DNA of 64,000 bases from Deinococcus sp. KNUC1210. GTDB taxonomy: Bacteria; Deinococcota; Deinococci; Deinococcales; Deinococcaceae. The notes under the pieces were generated by a model. It saw nothing but the letters and a program-made list of their open reading frames with translations. It searched no databases and was not told where the DNA came from. Location: NCBI RefSeq assembly GCF_022344005.1, contig NZ_CP092190.1, positions 1,116,001 to 1,180,000 of the forward strand, in the 5' to 3' direction. The translations under genes were made by a program, and so were the position numbers. Numbering within the stretch: the first letter of the stretch is position 1; every line of letters begins with the position of its first letter. Shown one piece after another: positions 17,698 to 27,316 of this stretch.

Positions 17698-18999
<1,302 letters not shown>

Positions 19000-19005
19000 G
19001 AGGAG

Positions 19006-19011
19006 ATGCTA
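19006..19011 (-). promoter_or_regulatory. -10 box TAGCAT of rarA
   Basis: TAGCAT on the minus strand, six bases before the rarA ATG, falling just after the stop codon region of the upstream gene. Confidence 0.6.
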
Positions 19012-19027
19012 GCGGGCCTCTGCATCT

Positions 19028-19945
19028 TCAACCATGAGCAGGCTTAGGAAGAACTGAAGAAAGCGCAGCGTACAGCCGCTGCCTGTCCAGGCGCTCCGGC
19101 AGCCCGGCCACCTGCCCGTCACCGAGTTCCATGACGCGCCACACGCCGTCTGCACGCTGCGCCACGTCCATCGTGAAGAAGCGGCTGTGAACGCCCGCGC
19201 CGATGACCCCGAACTGAGCGAGCGGCACCACTGCCGCCGGATACTCGCCCTCTTCCCAGTACTCGCCGGCACTGATGATGTGGCCGTCCAGAAAGAACAG
19301 GCGGTATTCGCGGGTCAGCGGCATGCCACTTCTGGAATGCTCGGTGAGGGCGGCAAAGTCTTCGAACGCCCGCAGCACCAGTCCGCCCTGAAATTCATGC
19401 CCCTGGCGCGTCAGAAAGGTCTGAATCACCTGCGTGGCGTGGGCCGAATCGCTGGCGTCGGGAATGAAACAGGCCTCGTGCCACTCGTGCTTGCGCGATT
19501 TCACGTAATCCTTGACGATGACGGCGGCAGGGCCGAAGCTGCTCAGGGCGCTCCGGACGGCGCTCCAGTCCACTTCGTCGGGGCTGGTGGCTGGCAGCCA
19601 GAGGGTACGCGGCGAATGGTCGGCAATCGCTGCAAACGATTCGGGCAGGTGGTGGGTCTGGAGGTACTGGGCCGGGGTGTTCAACAGCTGCCAGTTGCGC
19701 TGCTGAAGCGCCGTATAGAGCGTCTCGTACACCTCGGGCCGCAGCATCCAGCCCCGGTAGAGAGCCGGGTGCAGGTCTGGCGAGTGCGGCACCCAGCGCA
19801 GCGCCCGCGCAGCTTGCCCGTCCAGCAGCGCCTCGATGTCGATCAGGGCCGAAGGGCGTTGCAGCCGTCCGGCGAGCGCCTGTTCCTGGGCGTAGGCTTC
19901 GTCGGGCACGCGTCCGGCAAACGGCTCGGCGGGGTACAGGAACAT
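19028..19945 (-). CDS. ATP-grasp domain protein of unknown substrate
   Basis: A 305-residue cytosolic protein. The C-terminal half matches ATP-grasp proteins: AAVIVKDYVKSRKHEWHEACFI supplies a lysine, FQGGLVLRAFEDFAAL a hinge, and EYRLFFLDGHIISAGEYWEEGEY plus WRVMELGDGQVAGLPE supply metal-binding glutamates. It looks like the stand-alone ATP-grasp proteins seen in several bacteria, which may ligate an amino group or modify a peptide. The N-terminal 100 residues (MLRPEVYETLYTALQQRNWQLLN) contain a pre-ATP-grasp region. The start at 19945 is six bases after TATACT. Divergent from the FUSC gene. Exact reaction unknown. Confidence 0.75.
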   Translation of the reverse strand: MFLYPAEPFAGRVPDEAYAQEQALAGRLQRPSALIDIEALLDGQAARALRWVPHSPDLHPALYRGWMLRPEVYETLYTALQQRNWQLLNTPAQYLQTHHLPESFAAIADHSPRTLWLPATSPDEVDWSAVRSALSSFGPAAVIVKDYVKSRKHEWHEACFIPDASDSAHATQVIQTFLTRQGHEFQGGLVLRAFEDFAALTEHSRSGMPLTREYRLFFLDGHIISAGEYWEEGEYPAAVVPLAQFGVIGAGVHSRFFTMDVAQRADGVWRVMELGDGQVAGLPERLDRQRLYAALSSVLPKPAHG

Positions 19946-19951
19946 GAGGCG

Positions 19952-19957
19952 AGTATA
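19952..19957 (-). promoter_or_regulatory. -10 box TATACT of the ATP-grasp gene
   Basis: TATACT on the minus strand six bases before the ATG at 19945. Only 19 bases separate the divergent start codons, so this box lies inside the shared spacer. Confidence 0.65.
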
Positions 19958-19964
19958 GGCATGC

Positions 19965-21944
19965 ATGCGCCGCCTGCTGCTCCAGAATGAAGGGGTGCGC
20001 CGACGCCTGCTCGTGCAGAATGCCTTCCGATTCGACCGCAGCCAGTGGCGTCCGGTAGAGGCGCTGCGCTGCACCCTGGGTCTGGCGTTGCCGCTGCTGT
20101 TCGCGGTGCTGCTGGGCCACCCCTCGTGGGGCGTACTGGCCGCCACCGGGGCACTGAATACCGGGCTGGCGTCGTACAGCGGCGTGACCCGCGCCCGGTT
20201 GCGCCTGATGCTGACCACCACCGCCGTGACCGCCGCCGTCACGGTGCTGGGCGTGCTGGTGAGCCAGAATTCCTGGCTGGGCGCTGGGGCCGCACTGCTG
20301 GCGGGCGTGCTGCTGGCGCTCTACGGCGCGTCGGGGCCAGCCGCGACCACCATCAGCCTCCAGGCCATGACGGTGCTGATCGTGCTGACCGGGCTGCACC
20401 TGCCGCTGTCTCAGGCGCTGCCTTCGGGGGCGCTGGTCCTGCTGGGCGGGCTGCTGCAAACCCTGCTGCTGGCCGCCGTCTGGCCGCTGGCTCCGCGCTG
20501 GCCGGAACGCCGGGTGGTCGCCAGCGTCTACCGCTCGCTGGCCCGCTTCACCGAACACCTGCCGCCCAGCGAAGGTCAGCCGCTGCCCGACGCGCTGCCG
20601 CTTCAGAGTGCCTGGGCGCTGCTCGATGAAGCGAACACCTACCGCTGGCGCACCGAGCACGCCGAGTTGCGCCAGCGTCTACAGCGGGCCGAGACGCTGC
20701 GTGGAGCCATCACCGGCCTTGCGGCGGCAGATACCGACTTCCGGCAGATAGGCGAGACAGAGCGCGTGCAGGCGCAGACCTACGCCGACGCGCTGGCCCG
20801 CACCCTGAGGCAGTGCATGGACGACGTCCGGCACGGACACTTCGTACCCGCCGACCTGGGAGCGCTGCGGACGACACTGGACGCCCTGCCCGACCCGGCA
20901 ACGTCTTCGCCGCCCGCTCAGAGGTACCGTCACTGGGCCGAACTGGTCTACGGTACCCTGAACTCGCCTGTCTCCAGCATTCCCGAGCGCCCAGCAGCCC
21001 CCGGCGCACCGCCTCCGGCCCAGCCCGCACAGGGGTGGCGCACCCTTCTGCGGCTGCCGCTCAGCCCGCTGGTGCTGCGGCATGCGCTGCGCTACGGCGT
21101 GGCCCTGGGTCTGTCCACCCTGCTCTACCGCCTGCTGAACATCCAGCACGGCTACTGGCTGCCGCTGACGGTGGCGGTGCTGCTGCGGCAGGACTACGCG
21201 GCCACCCTGACACGCGGGCTGGCGCGGCTGACCGGCACGCTGGGCGGGGTGCTGCTCGCCACGCTGCTGGTGATTCTGGTGCATCCGTCGCCGGTGGTAC
21301 TGAGCGGGCTGTCGCTGGGCGCGGCCTTTCTGGTCTACGCGCTGTTCCTGACCAATTACGCGGTCTTTTCGGCAGCCATCACCGTGTATGTGGTGTGTTC
21401 GGTGGCGGCGTCGGGGCTGGCCGAGGAGCAGGTGGGCCTGCTGCGGATCGTCGCCACGCTGCTGGGCGGCCTGAGTGCGCTGGGCATGTCGCTGCTGTGG
21501 CCGAGCTGGCAATCTGGCACTGTCTGGAAGACCCTGCAGGACGCCGTGCAGGCCCAGGCAAGCTATGCCGGAGCCGTGGACGCGCTCGTTCAGGCGACGC
21601 CCGAGAACCTGCAACAGTCCCTGCTGGCAGCGGATCAGGCGGGCAGGCAGGCGCGAGCGCTGCGGCTCCAGGCCGAGAGCACCCTTCAGGCGGCAGCGCT
21701 GGAACCGGGCCGCAGGCGAGCCGAGCAGCGCCGCGTACTGTTCAGCCTGCTGTCGCGCCTACACGCCAACGCAGCGCAGGTCCTGACCCTGCATACCGAG
21801 GCCGAAGCGCTGCACACCGGCCACCCCGGCACCCACGCCGCGCAGCACGCTGCCGCCCTGCGTGACCGGATCATGGTGGACGTCGGGTCGCTGCGGGCCG
21901 ATACCGAGCGCTGGGTCAGCAGGGCCACGGCGCCTGCCGGATAA
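19965..21944 (+). CDS. FUSC-family membrane protein (aromatic-acid exporter-like)
   Basis: A 659-residue inner-membrane protein with two homologous halves. Each half is a block of about five or six helices (residues about 35-165 and 365-515) followed by a long soluble helical segment, the YccS/AaeB/FUSC layout. The second block ends with helices around IVATLLGGLSALGMSLLWPSW. Members export aromatic acids or polyamine-like compounds, or are uncharacterised. The ATG at 19965 gives MRRLLLQNEG; a GTG at 19995 (VRRRLLVQNAF) is an alternative start. No outer-membrane partner or MFP gene is near. Substrate unknown. Confidence 0.82.
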   Translation: MRRLLLQNEGVRRRLLVQNAFRFDRSQWRPVEALRCTLGLALPLLFAVLLGHPSWGVLAATGALNTGLASYSGVTRARLRLMLTTTAVTAAVTVLGVLVSQNSWLGAGAALLAGVLLALYGASGPAATTISLQAMTVLIVLTGLHLPLSQALPSGALVLLGGLLQTLLLAAVWPLAPRWPERRVVASVYRSLARFTEHLPPSEGQPLPDALPLQSAWALLDEANTYRWRTEHAELRQRLQRAETLRGAITGLAAADTDFRQIGETERVQAQTYADALARTLRQCMDDVRHGHFVPADLGALRTTLDALPDPATSSPPAQRYRHWAELVYGTLNSPVSSIPERPAAPGAPPPAQPAQGWRTLLRLPLSPLVLRHALRYGVALGLSTLLYRLLNIQHGYWLPLTVAVLLRQDYAATLTRGLARLTGTLGGVLLATLLVILVHPSPVVLSGLSLGAAFLVYALFLTNYAVFSAAITVYVVCSVAASGLAEEQVGLLRIVATLLGGLSALGMSLLWPSWQSGTVWKTLQDAVQAQASYAGAVDALVQATPENLQQSLLAADQAGRQARALRLQAESTLQAAALEPGRRRAEQRRVLFSLLSRLHANAAQVLTLHTEAEALHTGHPGTHAAQHAAALRDRIMVDVGSLRADTERWVSRATAPAG

Positions 21945-22049
21945 AGCGCCCGCTCTCCCCGCCCCACCCCCTTAGGAACTTCATCTGAGAACCGGGCAGA
22001 TCAGCCCTAGGAAGCCTTCACGCACACGCTTTCTGCGAAAGACAGGCGA

Positions 22050-22055
22050 TACGCT
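22050..22055 (+). promoter_or_regulatory. -10 box TACGCT of the DUF885 gene
   Basis: Seven bases separate TACGCT from the ATG at 22063. Confidence 0.6.
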
Positions 22056-22062
22056 GTGAAGC

Positions 22063-23241
22063 ATGCAGACCGCTGAACGGTACATCCGCCTCGCACACGG
22101 AATCGACGCCCACGAGGCGGGATACATCGACGGCTATGGTGGCCCCGCCGAGTGGGCCGAACGCACCCTGCGCTCGCTGAACACCCTGAATGACGAGGCC
22201 GATTCTCTGGCGGCCAGCGTCGCCGCCGAATCCTCTGCGGCGCGGCGCACGTTTCTGGAAGTGCAGCTGCGGGCCATGCGGGTCAAGTTGCGGCTGCTGG
22301 CGGGTGAGGCGCTCGACTATGCCGAGGAAGTGCACGGCCTGTACGACATCCTGCCGCTGAAAACGCCCGAAAGCACCTTCCAGGCAGCACTGGACGCCAT
22401 GAATGCCGCGCTGCCCGGCAGTGGTCCGCTGCTGGAGCGGCAGGACCGACTGCGCGACAGGGTCGCACTCGAACGGGGCGACATCCTGCGGGTGGCCCAG
22501 CCGATCCTGAGCGAACTGCGGGCCAGAACAGCTCAGCGCTTCGGCCTGCCGGACGGCGAGTCGTTCACGCTGGAACTGGTACAGGACAAGCCATGGGGCG
22601 GCTACAACTGGCCGCTGGGCGATCTGAAGAGCCGCATCGACATCAATACCGATTTCCCGGTGCCGCTGCCCAACCTGCCCGACCTGATGGCCCACGAGGG
22701 CTACCCCGGCCACCACACCGAACATGCCACCAAAGAAGCGCGGCTGGTGCGGGAACGCGGCTGGTACGAACACAGCCTTCAGATCATCAATGCGCCCGAG
22801 TGCGTGGTGAGCGAGGGCATCGCGGTGAACGCGCTGCGGGCGCTGATGAGCGAACAGGAACTGCGCGACTGGCTGACCGGAGAACTGAGCGCCGTGGCGG
22901 GCTTCGACCCGGGCGACGTGGCCGCCTTTCTGAGCGCTGCCGGAGCGCGGGAAGGGCTGAACGGCGTGAGCGGCAACGCGGCGCTGCTGCTGCATCAGGA
23001 CGGCAGACCCGAAAGCGAGGTGCTCGACTACCTGATGACCTACGGCCTGAACACGCCGGAACGCGCCCGCCAGAGCCTGAGCTTTCTCCAGAGCCCCAGT
23101 TACCGTTCGTACATCTACACGTACACGGTGGGCGGCGAACTGGTACAGGCGGCGATGGCAGCAGGCGACGCGGGGCAGGTCTTCGGGCGACTGCTGACCG
23201 AGCCACTCACGCCGGGGCAACTCGCGCAGATGGCAGGGTAA
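22063..23241 (+). CDS. DUF885-like protein with HExxxxHH putative metalloprotease motif
   Basis: A 392-residue cytosolic protein. HEGYPGHH at about 211-218, in the context [18 protein letters not shown], is the hallmark of DUF885 proteins, thought to be zinc carboxypeptidase-like. A glutamate-containing segment further on ([13 protein letters not shown]) may supply the third ligand. Most DUF885 proteins are 550-600 residues and secreted; this one is shorter and has no signal peptide, so it is a compact cytosolic branch. C-terminal [22 protein letters not shown] is also typical. The start fits a leaderless promoter. No activity can be assigned. Confidence 0.75.
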   Translation: MQTAERYIRLAHGIDAHEAGYIDGYGGPAEWAERTLRSLNTLNDEADSLAASVAAESSAARRTFLEVQLRAMRVKLRLLAGEALDYAEEVHGLYDILPLKTPESTFQAALDAMNAALPGSGPLLERQDRLRDRVALERGDILRVAQPILSELRARTAQRFGLPDGESFTLELVQDKPWGGYNWPLGDLKSRIDINTDFPVPLPNLPDLMAHEGYPGHHTEHATKEARLVRERGWYEHSLQIINAPECVVSEGIAVNALRALMSEQELRDWLTGELSAVAGFDPGDVAAFLSAAGAREGLNGVSGNAALLLHQDGRPESEVLDYLMTYGLNTPERARQSLSFLQSPSYRSYIYTYTVGGELVQAAMAAGDAGQVFGRLLTEPLTPGQLAQMAG

Positions 23242-23249
23242 GAGGAAAG

Positions 23250-23744
23250 CTAGAGGCGGGTGAAGTTGGAGACGGAAAAGCCGCCCCCGCCGTCCTGAAT
23301 GCTGTCCAGCGCATTTACGGACGAGGCGCTGAGCGGATGCCCGTCGGCAGCATCGAAAGATACCGCGAGGTCGAGACAGGGAGACTTGCCGCTGGAGCTG
23401 AGGCTATCTGACAGGTAGGTCAGTAGCGCGTCGATGGTCTGGCCCGCAGGCGCCTGCCCACCGACCGACGCACCCAGAAGCTCCACCGACGCGACCCGCC
23501 CGCCTTTGACGATCATACGGACGCTGGAAGGGTCGCCTTCTACCACAAAACTCGCAAGGTCATACCGGTAATCCTGAATATCGGCGGCCTGCCAGCGGGC
23601 GCGAGCGGCGGTCAGGTTCTGCTGGAGCGCCGTAAAATCCGGCCTCTGATAATACGAGCGGCAGCCGTTGAGCTGGTTATACCCACAGGCCGATAAAGCG
23701 AGCGGAAGCGCGGTCAGCAGCGGAAAGAGGAAGGTTGGGCGCAT
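23250..23744 (-). CDS. Lipoprotein resembling DUF6174
   Basis: A 164-residue lipoprotein: signal peptide MRPTFLFPLLTALPLALSAC with lipobox LSAC at about 17-20. The mature part has RARWQAADIQDYRYDLASFV followed by VRMIVKGGRVASVELLGA, a pattern of DUF6174-type secreted proteins (a W..YxY beta strand then a VxxG strand). The end, ALDSIQDGGGGFSVSNFTRL, is unremarkable. The start is six bases after TACCCT. It lies tail-to-tail with the DUF885 gene (8 bases apart) and head-to-head with mqnD. Function unknown. Confidence 0.75.
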   Translation of the reverse strand: MRPTFLFPLLTALPLALSACGYNQLNGCRSYYQRPDFTALQQNLTAARARWQAADIQDYRYDLASFVVEGDPSSVRMIVKGGRVASVELLGASVGGQAPAGQTIDALLTYLSDSLSSSGKSPCLDLAVSFDAADGHPLSASSVNALDSIQDGGGGFSVSNFTRL

Positions 23745-23750
23745 GATTCG

Positions 23751-23756
23751 AGGGTA
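23751..23756 (-). promoter_or_regulatory. -10 box TACCCT of the DUF6174-like lipoprotein gene
   Basis: TACCCT on the minus strand, six bases before the ATG at 23744. Confidence 0.6.
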
Positions 23757-23804
23757 CCAACTTCATTTCTGGCTTGCGGCGCAGTTGCCCTCCCCTGCCG
23801 GGCG

Positions 23805-23810
23805 TACCCT
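23805..23810 (+). promoter_or_regulatory. -10 box TACCCT of mqnD
   Basis: TACCCT on the plus strand, six bases before the ATG at 23817. Confidence 0.6.
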
Positions 23811-23816
23811 GAGCAC

Positions 23817-24680
23817 ATGACGGCTCTTACCGACACCCTCGAACTGGGCTACTCGTTCTGCCCCAACGACACGTTTATCTTCTACGCACTGTCACACGGG
23901 AAGGTCAACACGCCGACGCCGATCCATGAACTGCTGGAAGACGTGCAGACGCTCAACGACTGGGCGGGGGAAGGGCGGCTGCCGATCACCAAGATTTCCT
24001 ACCGGGCGTACTTCTCGGTGATGAAGGACTACGTGGCCCTGAGGAGCGGCGGAGCGCTGGGCCGGGGCGTGGGGCCGCTGATCGTGGCGCGGGGCGAACA
24101 GGGCGATCTGAACGGCAAAACGGTGGCCTCGCCGGGAGCGCTGACCACCGCCGAACTGCTGCTGAAGATCGTGTATCCGGGCGTGCAGATCGTACGGATG
24201 CGCTACGACGCCATCATGCCTGCCGTCGAGCGCGGGGAATTCAATGGGCAGCAGATAGACGCGGGCCTGATCATCCACGAATCGCGCTTCACGTACCACA
24301 CGCACGGCCTGAGCAAACTGCTCGACCTGGGCGCGTGGTGGGAAGGCGAAACCGGGCTGCCCCTGCCGCTGGGCGCGATTCTGGTGCGCCGCGACCTGCC
24401 CGCCCAGATGCAGCAGGCCCTGCAATCGGCGGTGCGGTCCAGCCTGGAATATGCCTGGAAGCATCCACAGGAGCCGAAAGCCTATATCCGCCAGCACGCC
24501 CTGGAAATGAGCGACGACGTGATGCAGGCGCATATCGACCTGTACGTCAATGAATTCTCGCTGGATGTGGGCGAGGAGGGAGAACGCGCCGTCCGGGAGC
24601 TGTACCGGCGGGCGGTGGAGGCGGGCGCGGTGGAAGCGAGCGAACTGCCGCTGTTCGTGGAAGACAGCCAACAACCCTGA
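23817..24680 (+). CDS. mqnD: 1,4-dihydroxy-6-naphthoate synthase (futalosine menaquinone pathway)
   Basis: Last dedicated enzyme of the futalosine route, cutting cyclic dehypoxanthine futalosine to dihydroxynaphthoate; 287 residues. Seen: LELGYSFCPNDTFIFYALSHG at the N-terminus, ITKISYRAYFSVMKDYVALRSGGALG, GPLIVARG and IDAGLIIHESRFTYHTHGL. The fold is periplasmic-binding-protein-like but there is no signal peptide, as expected. Deinococcus and Thermus use this route rather than the classical Men pathway. No other mqn gene is in the window. The start is set by TACCCT six bases before the ATG. Confidence 0.93.
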   Translation: MTALTDTLELGYSFCPNDTFIFYALSHGKVNTPTPIHELLEDVQTLNDWAGEGRLPITKISYRAYFSVMKDYVALRSGGALGRGVGPLIVARGEQGDLNGKTVASPGALTTAELLLKIVYPGVQIVRMRYDAIMPAVERGEFNGQQIDAGLIIHESRFTYHTHGLSKLLDLGAWWEGETGLPLPLGAILVRRDLPAQMQQALQSAVRSSLEYAWKHPQEPKAYIRQHALEMSDDVMQAHIDLYVNEFSLDVGEEGERAVRELYRRAVEAGAVEASELPLFVEDSQQP

Positions 24681-24734
24681 GCAACCTGCTGTTGCCTTTG
24701 CCGTTCGCTCATAGCCCAGGGCGCAGCGCCGATC

Positions 24735-24740
24735 TACACT
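24735..24740 (+). promoter_or_regulatory. -10 box TACACT of the DinB-like gene
   Basis: TACACT is followed by six bases and then the ATG at 24747. Confidence 0.65.
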
Positions 24741-24746
24741 GCCTCT

Positions 24747-25235
24747 ATGAGCGATCAAGTGTGGCTGAAGGGCTTTCTGGAGGTCCTGAAAGAAGCGGTG
24801 GAAGGCGGCACGCCCGGTCAGGGCACGGCCTTTCTGGACGGCACCAAAGCCGACGGCAGCGGCAACAACGGCCTGCTTGCCACACTCGCTGGCCTGAGTG
24901 CGGCGCAGGCCAGCGACCCCACACCCCTGGGGCTGAGCGTGGCCGCCCACGCCGCGCATACCGCGTATCACATGGAAGTGGTCGTGCGCTGGAACGACGG
25001 CGACAGGGGGCCGTTCGACTGGAAGGGCAGCTTTGCGCCCGCCACCGTGAACGATGAGGAGTGGAAGCAGCTTCAGAGCCGGGTCAACAGCGCGTATACG
25101 GCACTGGTCAAACTGGCCCAGCAGCCGACCGACTGGGACGACGCCGAAACCGACGCGGCAGGCGGCGTGGCCGGAGCGCTGGCCCACGTAACGTACCATC
25201 TGGGCGCGGTGCGGCAACTGGTCAAACTGCTGTAG
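24747..25235 (+). CDS. DinB/YfiT-superfamily four-helix protein
   Basis: A 162-residue protein of the DinB/YfiT fold. Metal ligands are suggested by HAAHTAYHMEVVVRW (about 70-84) and by HVTYHLGAVRQLVKLL at the C-terminus; between them is GPFDWKGSFAPATVNDEEW. Such proteins are four-helix bundles that bind a metal through three histidines; some are thiol-dependent S-transferases, most are uncharacterised. Deinococcus genomes carry many copies. The leaderless start at 24747 is well supported. It is convergent with the SDR gene. Confidence 0.75.
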   Translation: MSDQVWLKGFLEVLKEAVEGGTPGQGTAFLDGTKADGSGNNGLLATLAGLSAAQASDPTPLGLSVAAHAAHTAYHMEVVVRWNDGDRGPFDWKGSFAPATVNDEEWKQLQSRVNSAYTALVKLAQQPTDWDDAETDAAGGVAGALAHVTYHLGAVRQLVKLL

Positions 25236-25263
25236 CTCAGGGCCAACCGGAACAGAGCGGGGG

Positions 25264-25986
25264 CTAAACCTCCTGCTGCGTGGGCCGGATCAGCAGTTCG
25301 TTGATCGCCACATGCGGGGGCTGCTGAAGAACGTAGAGCACCGCCTTTGCCACATCATCTTCGTGCAGCACGGGGCCACTGGGAACACCGTTCACCCAGA
25401 AAGCCGTATCGACCCGCCCCGGCTCGACGATGGTCACGCGCACGCCCTGGCCCGACACCTCCTTGCGGATGCTGTCGCCCATGCCCGAAATCGCCCATTT
25501 GGTCGCGCTGTATGGCCCCGGCGTCGAAACGCGGCCCGCCACGCTGCCGACCAGAAGGAAATGCCCACGCGTCCGGATGAGTTCAGGCAGGGTGGCCCGA
25601 GCCGTCAGAGCGGCTCCCAAAACGTTGGTCAGAATCATGTCGCGCCACTCGTCCGGGGTGGGGTCGCCGCTGGCATAGCGGCCCGCGCCCGCCGTAAATC
25701 CCGCGTTGGCAAAGGTCGCGTCGATCTGTCCGAAGCGCTCCAGGGTGGCCGCGACCGCCGCCTGCAACTCGGCCCATTCGGTCACGTCGGCTTTCAGAGC
25801 CAGGGCATGCTCTTCGCCCAGCTCGGCAGCCAGCGCCTGCAACCTGTCGAGGCTGCGGGCGGTGAGGGCCACCCGGTACCCCGCCGCCACTGCCTGACGC
25901 GCCACTGCCGCCCCGATGCCCATGCTGGCTCCGGTGAGAAAGAGCACCTTGCTGCCTGCCTGTTCGCCCGCTGTCGCCTCAGTCAT
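25264..25986 (-). CDS. Short-chain dehydrogenase/reductase
   Basis: NAD(P)-dependent oxidoreductase, 240 residues. Rossmann loop FLTGASMGIGAAVA (about 15-28), NAG-type motif TFANAGFTAGAG, catalytic serine in LLVGSVAGRVSTPG and YSATKWA carrying Tyr and Lys are all present. After the active site the sequence reads GVRVTIVEPGRVDTAFW, typical of classical SDRs. A start at 25986 is six bases after TAGCCT, which overlaps the end of the MarR gene. With the MarR gene upstream and the cupin gene divergent, it is probably part of one regulated module. Substrate unknown. Confidence 0.9.
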   Translation of the reverse strand: MTEATAGEQAGSKVLFLTGASMGIGAAVARQAVAAGYRVALTARSLDRLQALAAELGEEHALALKADVTEWAELQAAVAATLERFGQIDATFANAGFTAGAGRYASGDPTPDEWRDMILTNVLGAALTARATLPELIRTRGHFLLVGSVAGRVSTPGPYSATKWAISGMGDSIRKEVSGQGVRVTIVEPGRVDTAFWVNGVPSGPVLHEDDVAKAVLYVLQQPPHVAINELLIRPTQQEV

Positions 25987-25992
25987 GAAAGC

Positions 25993-25998
25993 AGGCTA
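25993..25998 (-). promoter_or_regulatory. -10 box TAGCCT of the SDR gene
   Basis: TAGCCT straddles the last codons of the MarR gene on the minus strand, six bases before the SDR ATG, so the SDR gene may be transcribed independently as well as by read-through. Confidence 0.5.
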
Positions 25999-26505
25999 GC
26001 GCAGCTCATCGGCTTCCTGAACTTCACCCGCCGTCTCGAACGCCAGAAGCTGTTGAAGCCCCACCTGAAGGGCCTGCCAGTGCTCTTCGCCCAGCGCCGT
26101 CCGGTATTCGGCCTCGATCTCGCGCTTGATTCGCTGGGCCTGTTGCAGATACGTCCAGCCACTTTCCGTGAAGACGATGCGCTGGGCGCGTCCGTCCTGT
26201 GGATCGGGGCGGCGCTCGACATAGCCCCAGCGTTCCAGCTCACCGACCAACTGACCGGCTGCCTGCTTGGTCATGCCCGCACGTTCCGCCAGGGTCACGA
26301 TGCGGGTGCCGTGCACGTCCAGATGTGGCAGCAGGTTCAGATGGGCCATGCCCAGATCGCCGTGTCCCAGCGCCTGCAATTTCGACAGTGCCCGGCTGTT
26401 GAAGGCCCGCGCCGCCTGCACCAGCGACCGCCCGATATGGTGCTGCCGCGCTTCCTCCAGAGCAAGGGCGTCGGGCCGGGCCGCAGCCGTGAAAGGATCG
26501 CTCAT
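25996..26505 (-). CDS. MarR-family transcriptional regulator
   Basis: Winged-helix repressor, 169 residues. VTLAERAGMTKQAAGQLVGELERWGYVERRPDPQDGRAQRIVFTESG is the HTH plus wing with the DxR motif; flanking helices form the dimer domain. The ATG at 26505 follows AAGGAGG. The gene is divergent from the cupin gene (26556) and its product probably controls both through a site between them. MarR proteins usually sense small phenolic or oxidising ligands. Confidence 0.93.
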   Translation of the reverse strand: MSDPFTAAARPDALALEEARQHHIGRSLVQAARAFNSRALSKLQALGHGDLGMAHLNLLPHLDVHGTRIVTLAERAGMTKQAAGQLVGELERWGYVERRPDPQDGRAQRIVFTESGWTYLQQAQRIKREIEAEYRTALGEEHWQALQVGLQQLLAFETAGEVQEADELR

Positions 26506-26519
26506 TTTGGTAAACCTCC

Positions 26520-26548
26520 TTGACTAGATAGACAGTCTGCTTTACTAT
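26520..26548 (+). promoter_or_regulatory. Promoter of the cupin gene with a candidate MarR site in its spacer
   Basis: TTGACT (26520-26525), a 17-base spacer and TACTAT (26543-26548) precede the ATG at 26556 by seven bases: a near-ideal leaderless promoter. The spacer holds the palindrome AGACAGTCT (26530-26538). A protein bound there would block this promoter and likely the divergent one too. Confidence 0.65.
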
Positions 26549-26555
26549 AAGTGAC

Positions 26556-26933
26556 ATGACCTCTCTGCGACTTCCGCCCAGACAGCCCACCGAAACGCCG
26601 AACGGCAATACCGTGACGGCGCTCGCCACACCCAGCCTCGGGGCCAACGATGTCAGCGTGATCCGGCAGCGACAGCGGCCCGGCGGCTTCAATCCACCGC
26701 ATTTTCACGACCGCGAAGAATTGACGGTGCTGCTGGAAGGCCGCGTCAGCGTGAGCATGAACGGCGAGCAGACCGCGTTGGAAGCGGGCGACACCCTGCT
26801 GATTCCGGCCAGCGTTCTGCATGCTGTCGAGAATACCGGGGACACCGACGCCGAGTGGTTGATCGTATCGGCAGCCGGCATCCGCTTTTTCTCGGAAGCC
26901 GGAGTCGAGATGCAGCCGGGCTGGGCCAGATGA
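26556..26933 (+). CDS. Cupin-domain protein
   Basis: Single-domain cupin, 125 residues. Motif 1 reads GGFNPPHFHDREELTVLLEGRVSVSMNGE (two His and one Glu metal ligands) and motif 2 LEAGDTLLIPASVLHAVENTG (third His). Function may be binding or oxidising a small molecule; cupins often sit beside MarR regulators. No signal peptide. The start is fixed by the leaderless promoter. Substrate unknown. Confidence 0.88.
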   Translation: MTSLRLPPRQPTETPNGNTVTALATPSLGANDVSVIRQRQRPGGFNPPHFHDREELTVLLEGRVSVSMNGEQTALEAGDTLLIPASVLHAVENTGDTDAEWLIVSAAGIRFFSEAGVEMQPGWAR

Positions 26934-26949
26934 TCCGAGCAGCTAGCAT

Positions 26950-27249
26950 TTAAAAGCGCTCATGGCTGTGCGGCAGTTCCCAGATCGGCCCGTCCAGGCG
27001 ATGTTTCTGAAAGATGGCGCGGGCCTCGTCGGTGCTCCATTTGTGCCACTCCGGGCTGAGGTGCTGACCGCCCTGATACGCGTGCAGCACCACGCCGTGA
27101 TCGTCCTGAAGGGCCTGCATCGCTGCCGTCATCTCGGCGGGGGACACGTCAAACCGTGAGGCGAGGTCGGCGGGAGTGGGCGCGTCCCCTTCATCCACGA
27201 GTTGCCGCAGAACCGCATGATGAAGCTGAGCATGTGTGGGGTGAGGCAC
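26950..27249 (-). CDS. Small protein with MerB-like N-terminal HTH; catalytic core absent
   Basis: A 99-residue protein. The first half (LHHAVLRQLVDEGDAPTPADLASRFDVSPAEMTAAMQAL) is a small winged-helix-like segment as found at the N-terminus of alkylmercury lyase-like proteins. It runs directly into HLSPEWHKWSTDEARAIFQKHRLDGPIWELP, which resembles their C-terminal end. The central cysteine-containing core of MerB is missing. Relation to MerB is an inference by eye. The start is GTG at 27249; CAGACT six bases upstream is a weak -10. Short spacing to the convergent cupin gene (16 bases). Function unknown. Confidence 0.55.
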   Translation of the reverse strand: MPHPTHAQLHHAVLRQLVDEGDAPTPADLASRFDVSPAEMTAAMQALQDDHGVVLHAYQGGQHLSPEWHKWSTDEARAIFQKHRLDGPIWELPHSHERF

Positions 27250-27316
27250 GGCTTCAGTCTGGCATCTCTGAAGCGTGATTCCCGAGTGGAGGAGTCGTCT
27301 ACGCTACTCTGACCGC

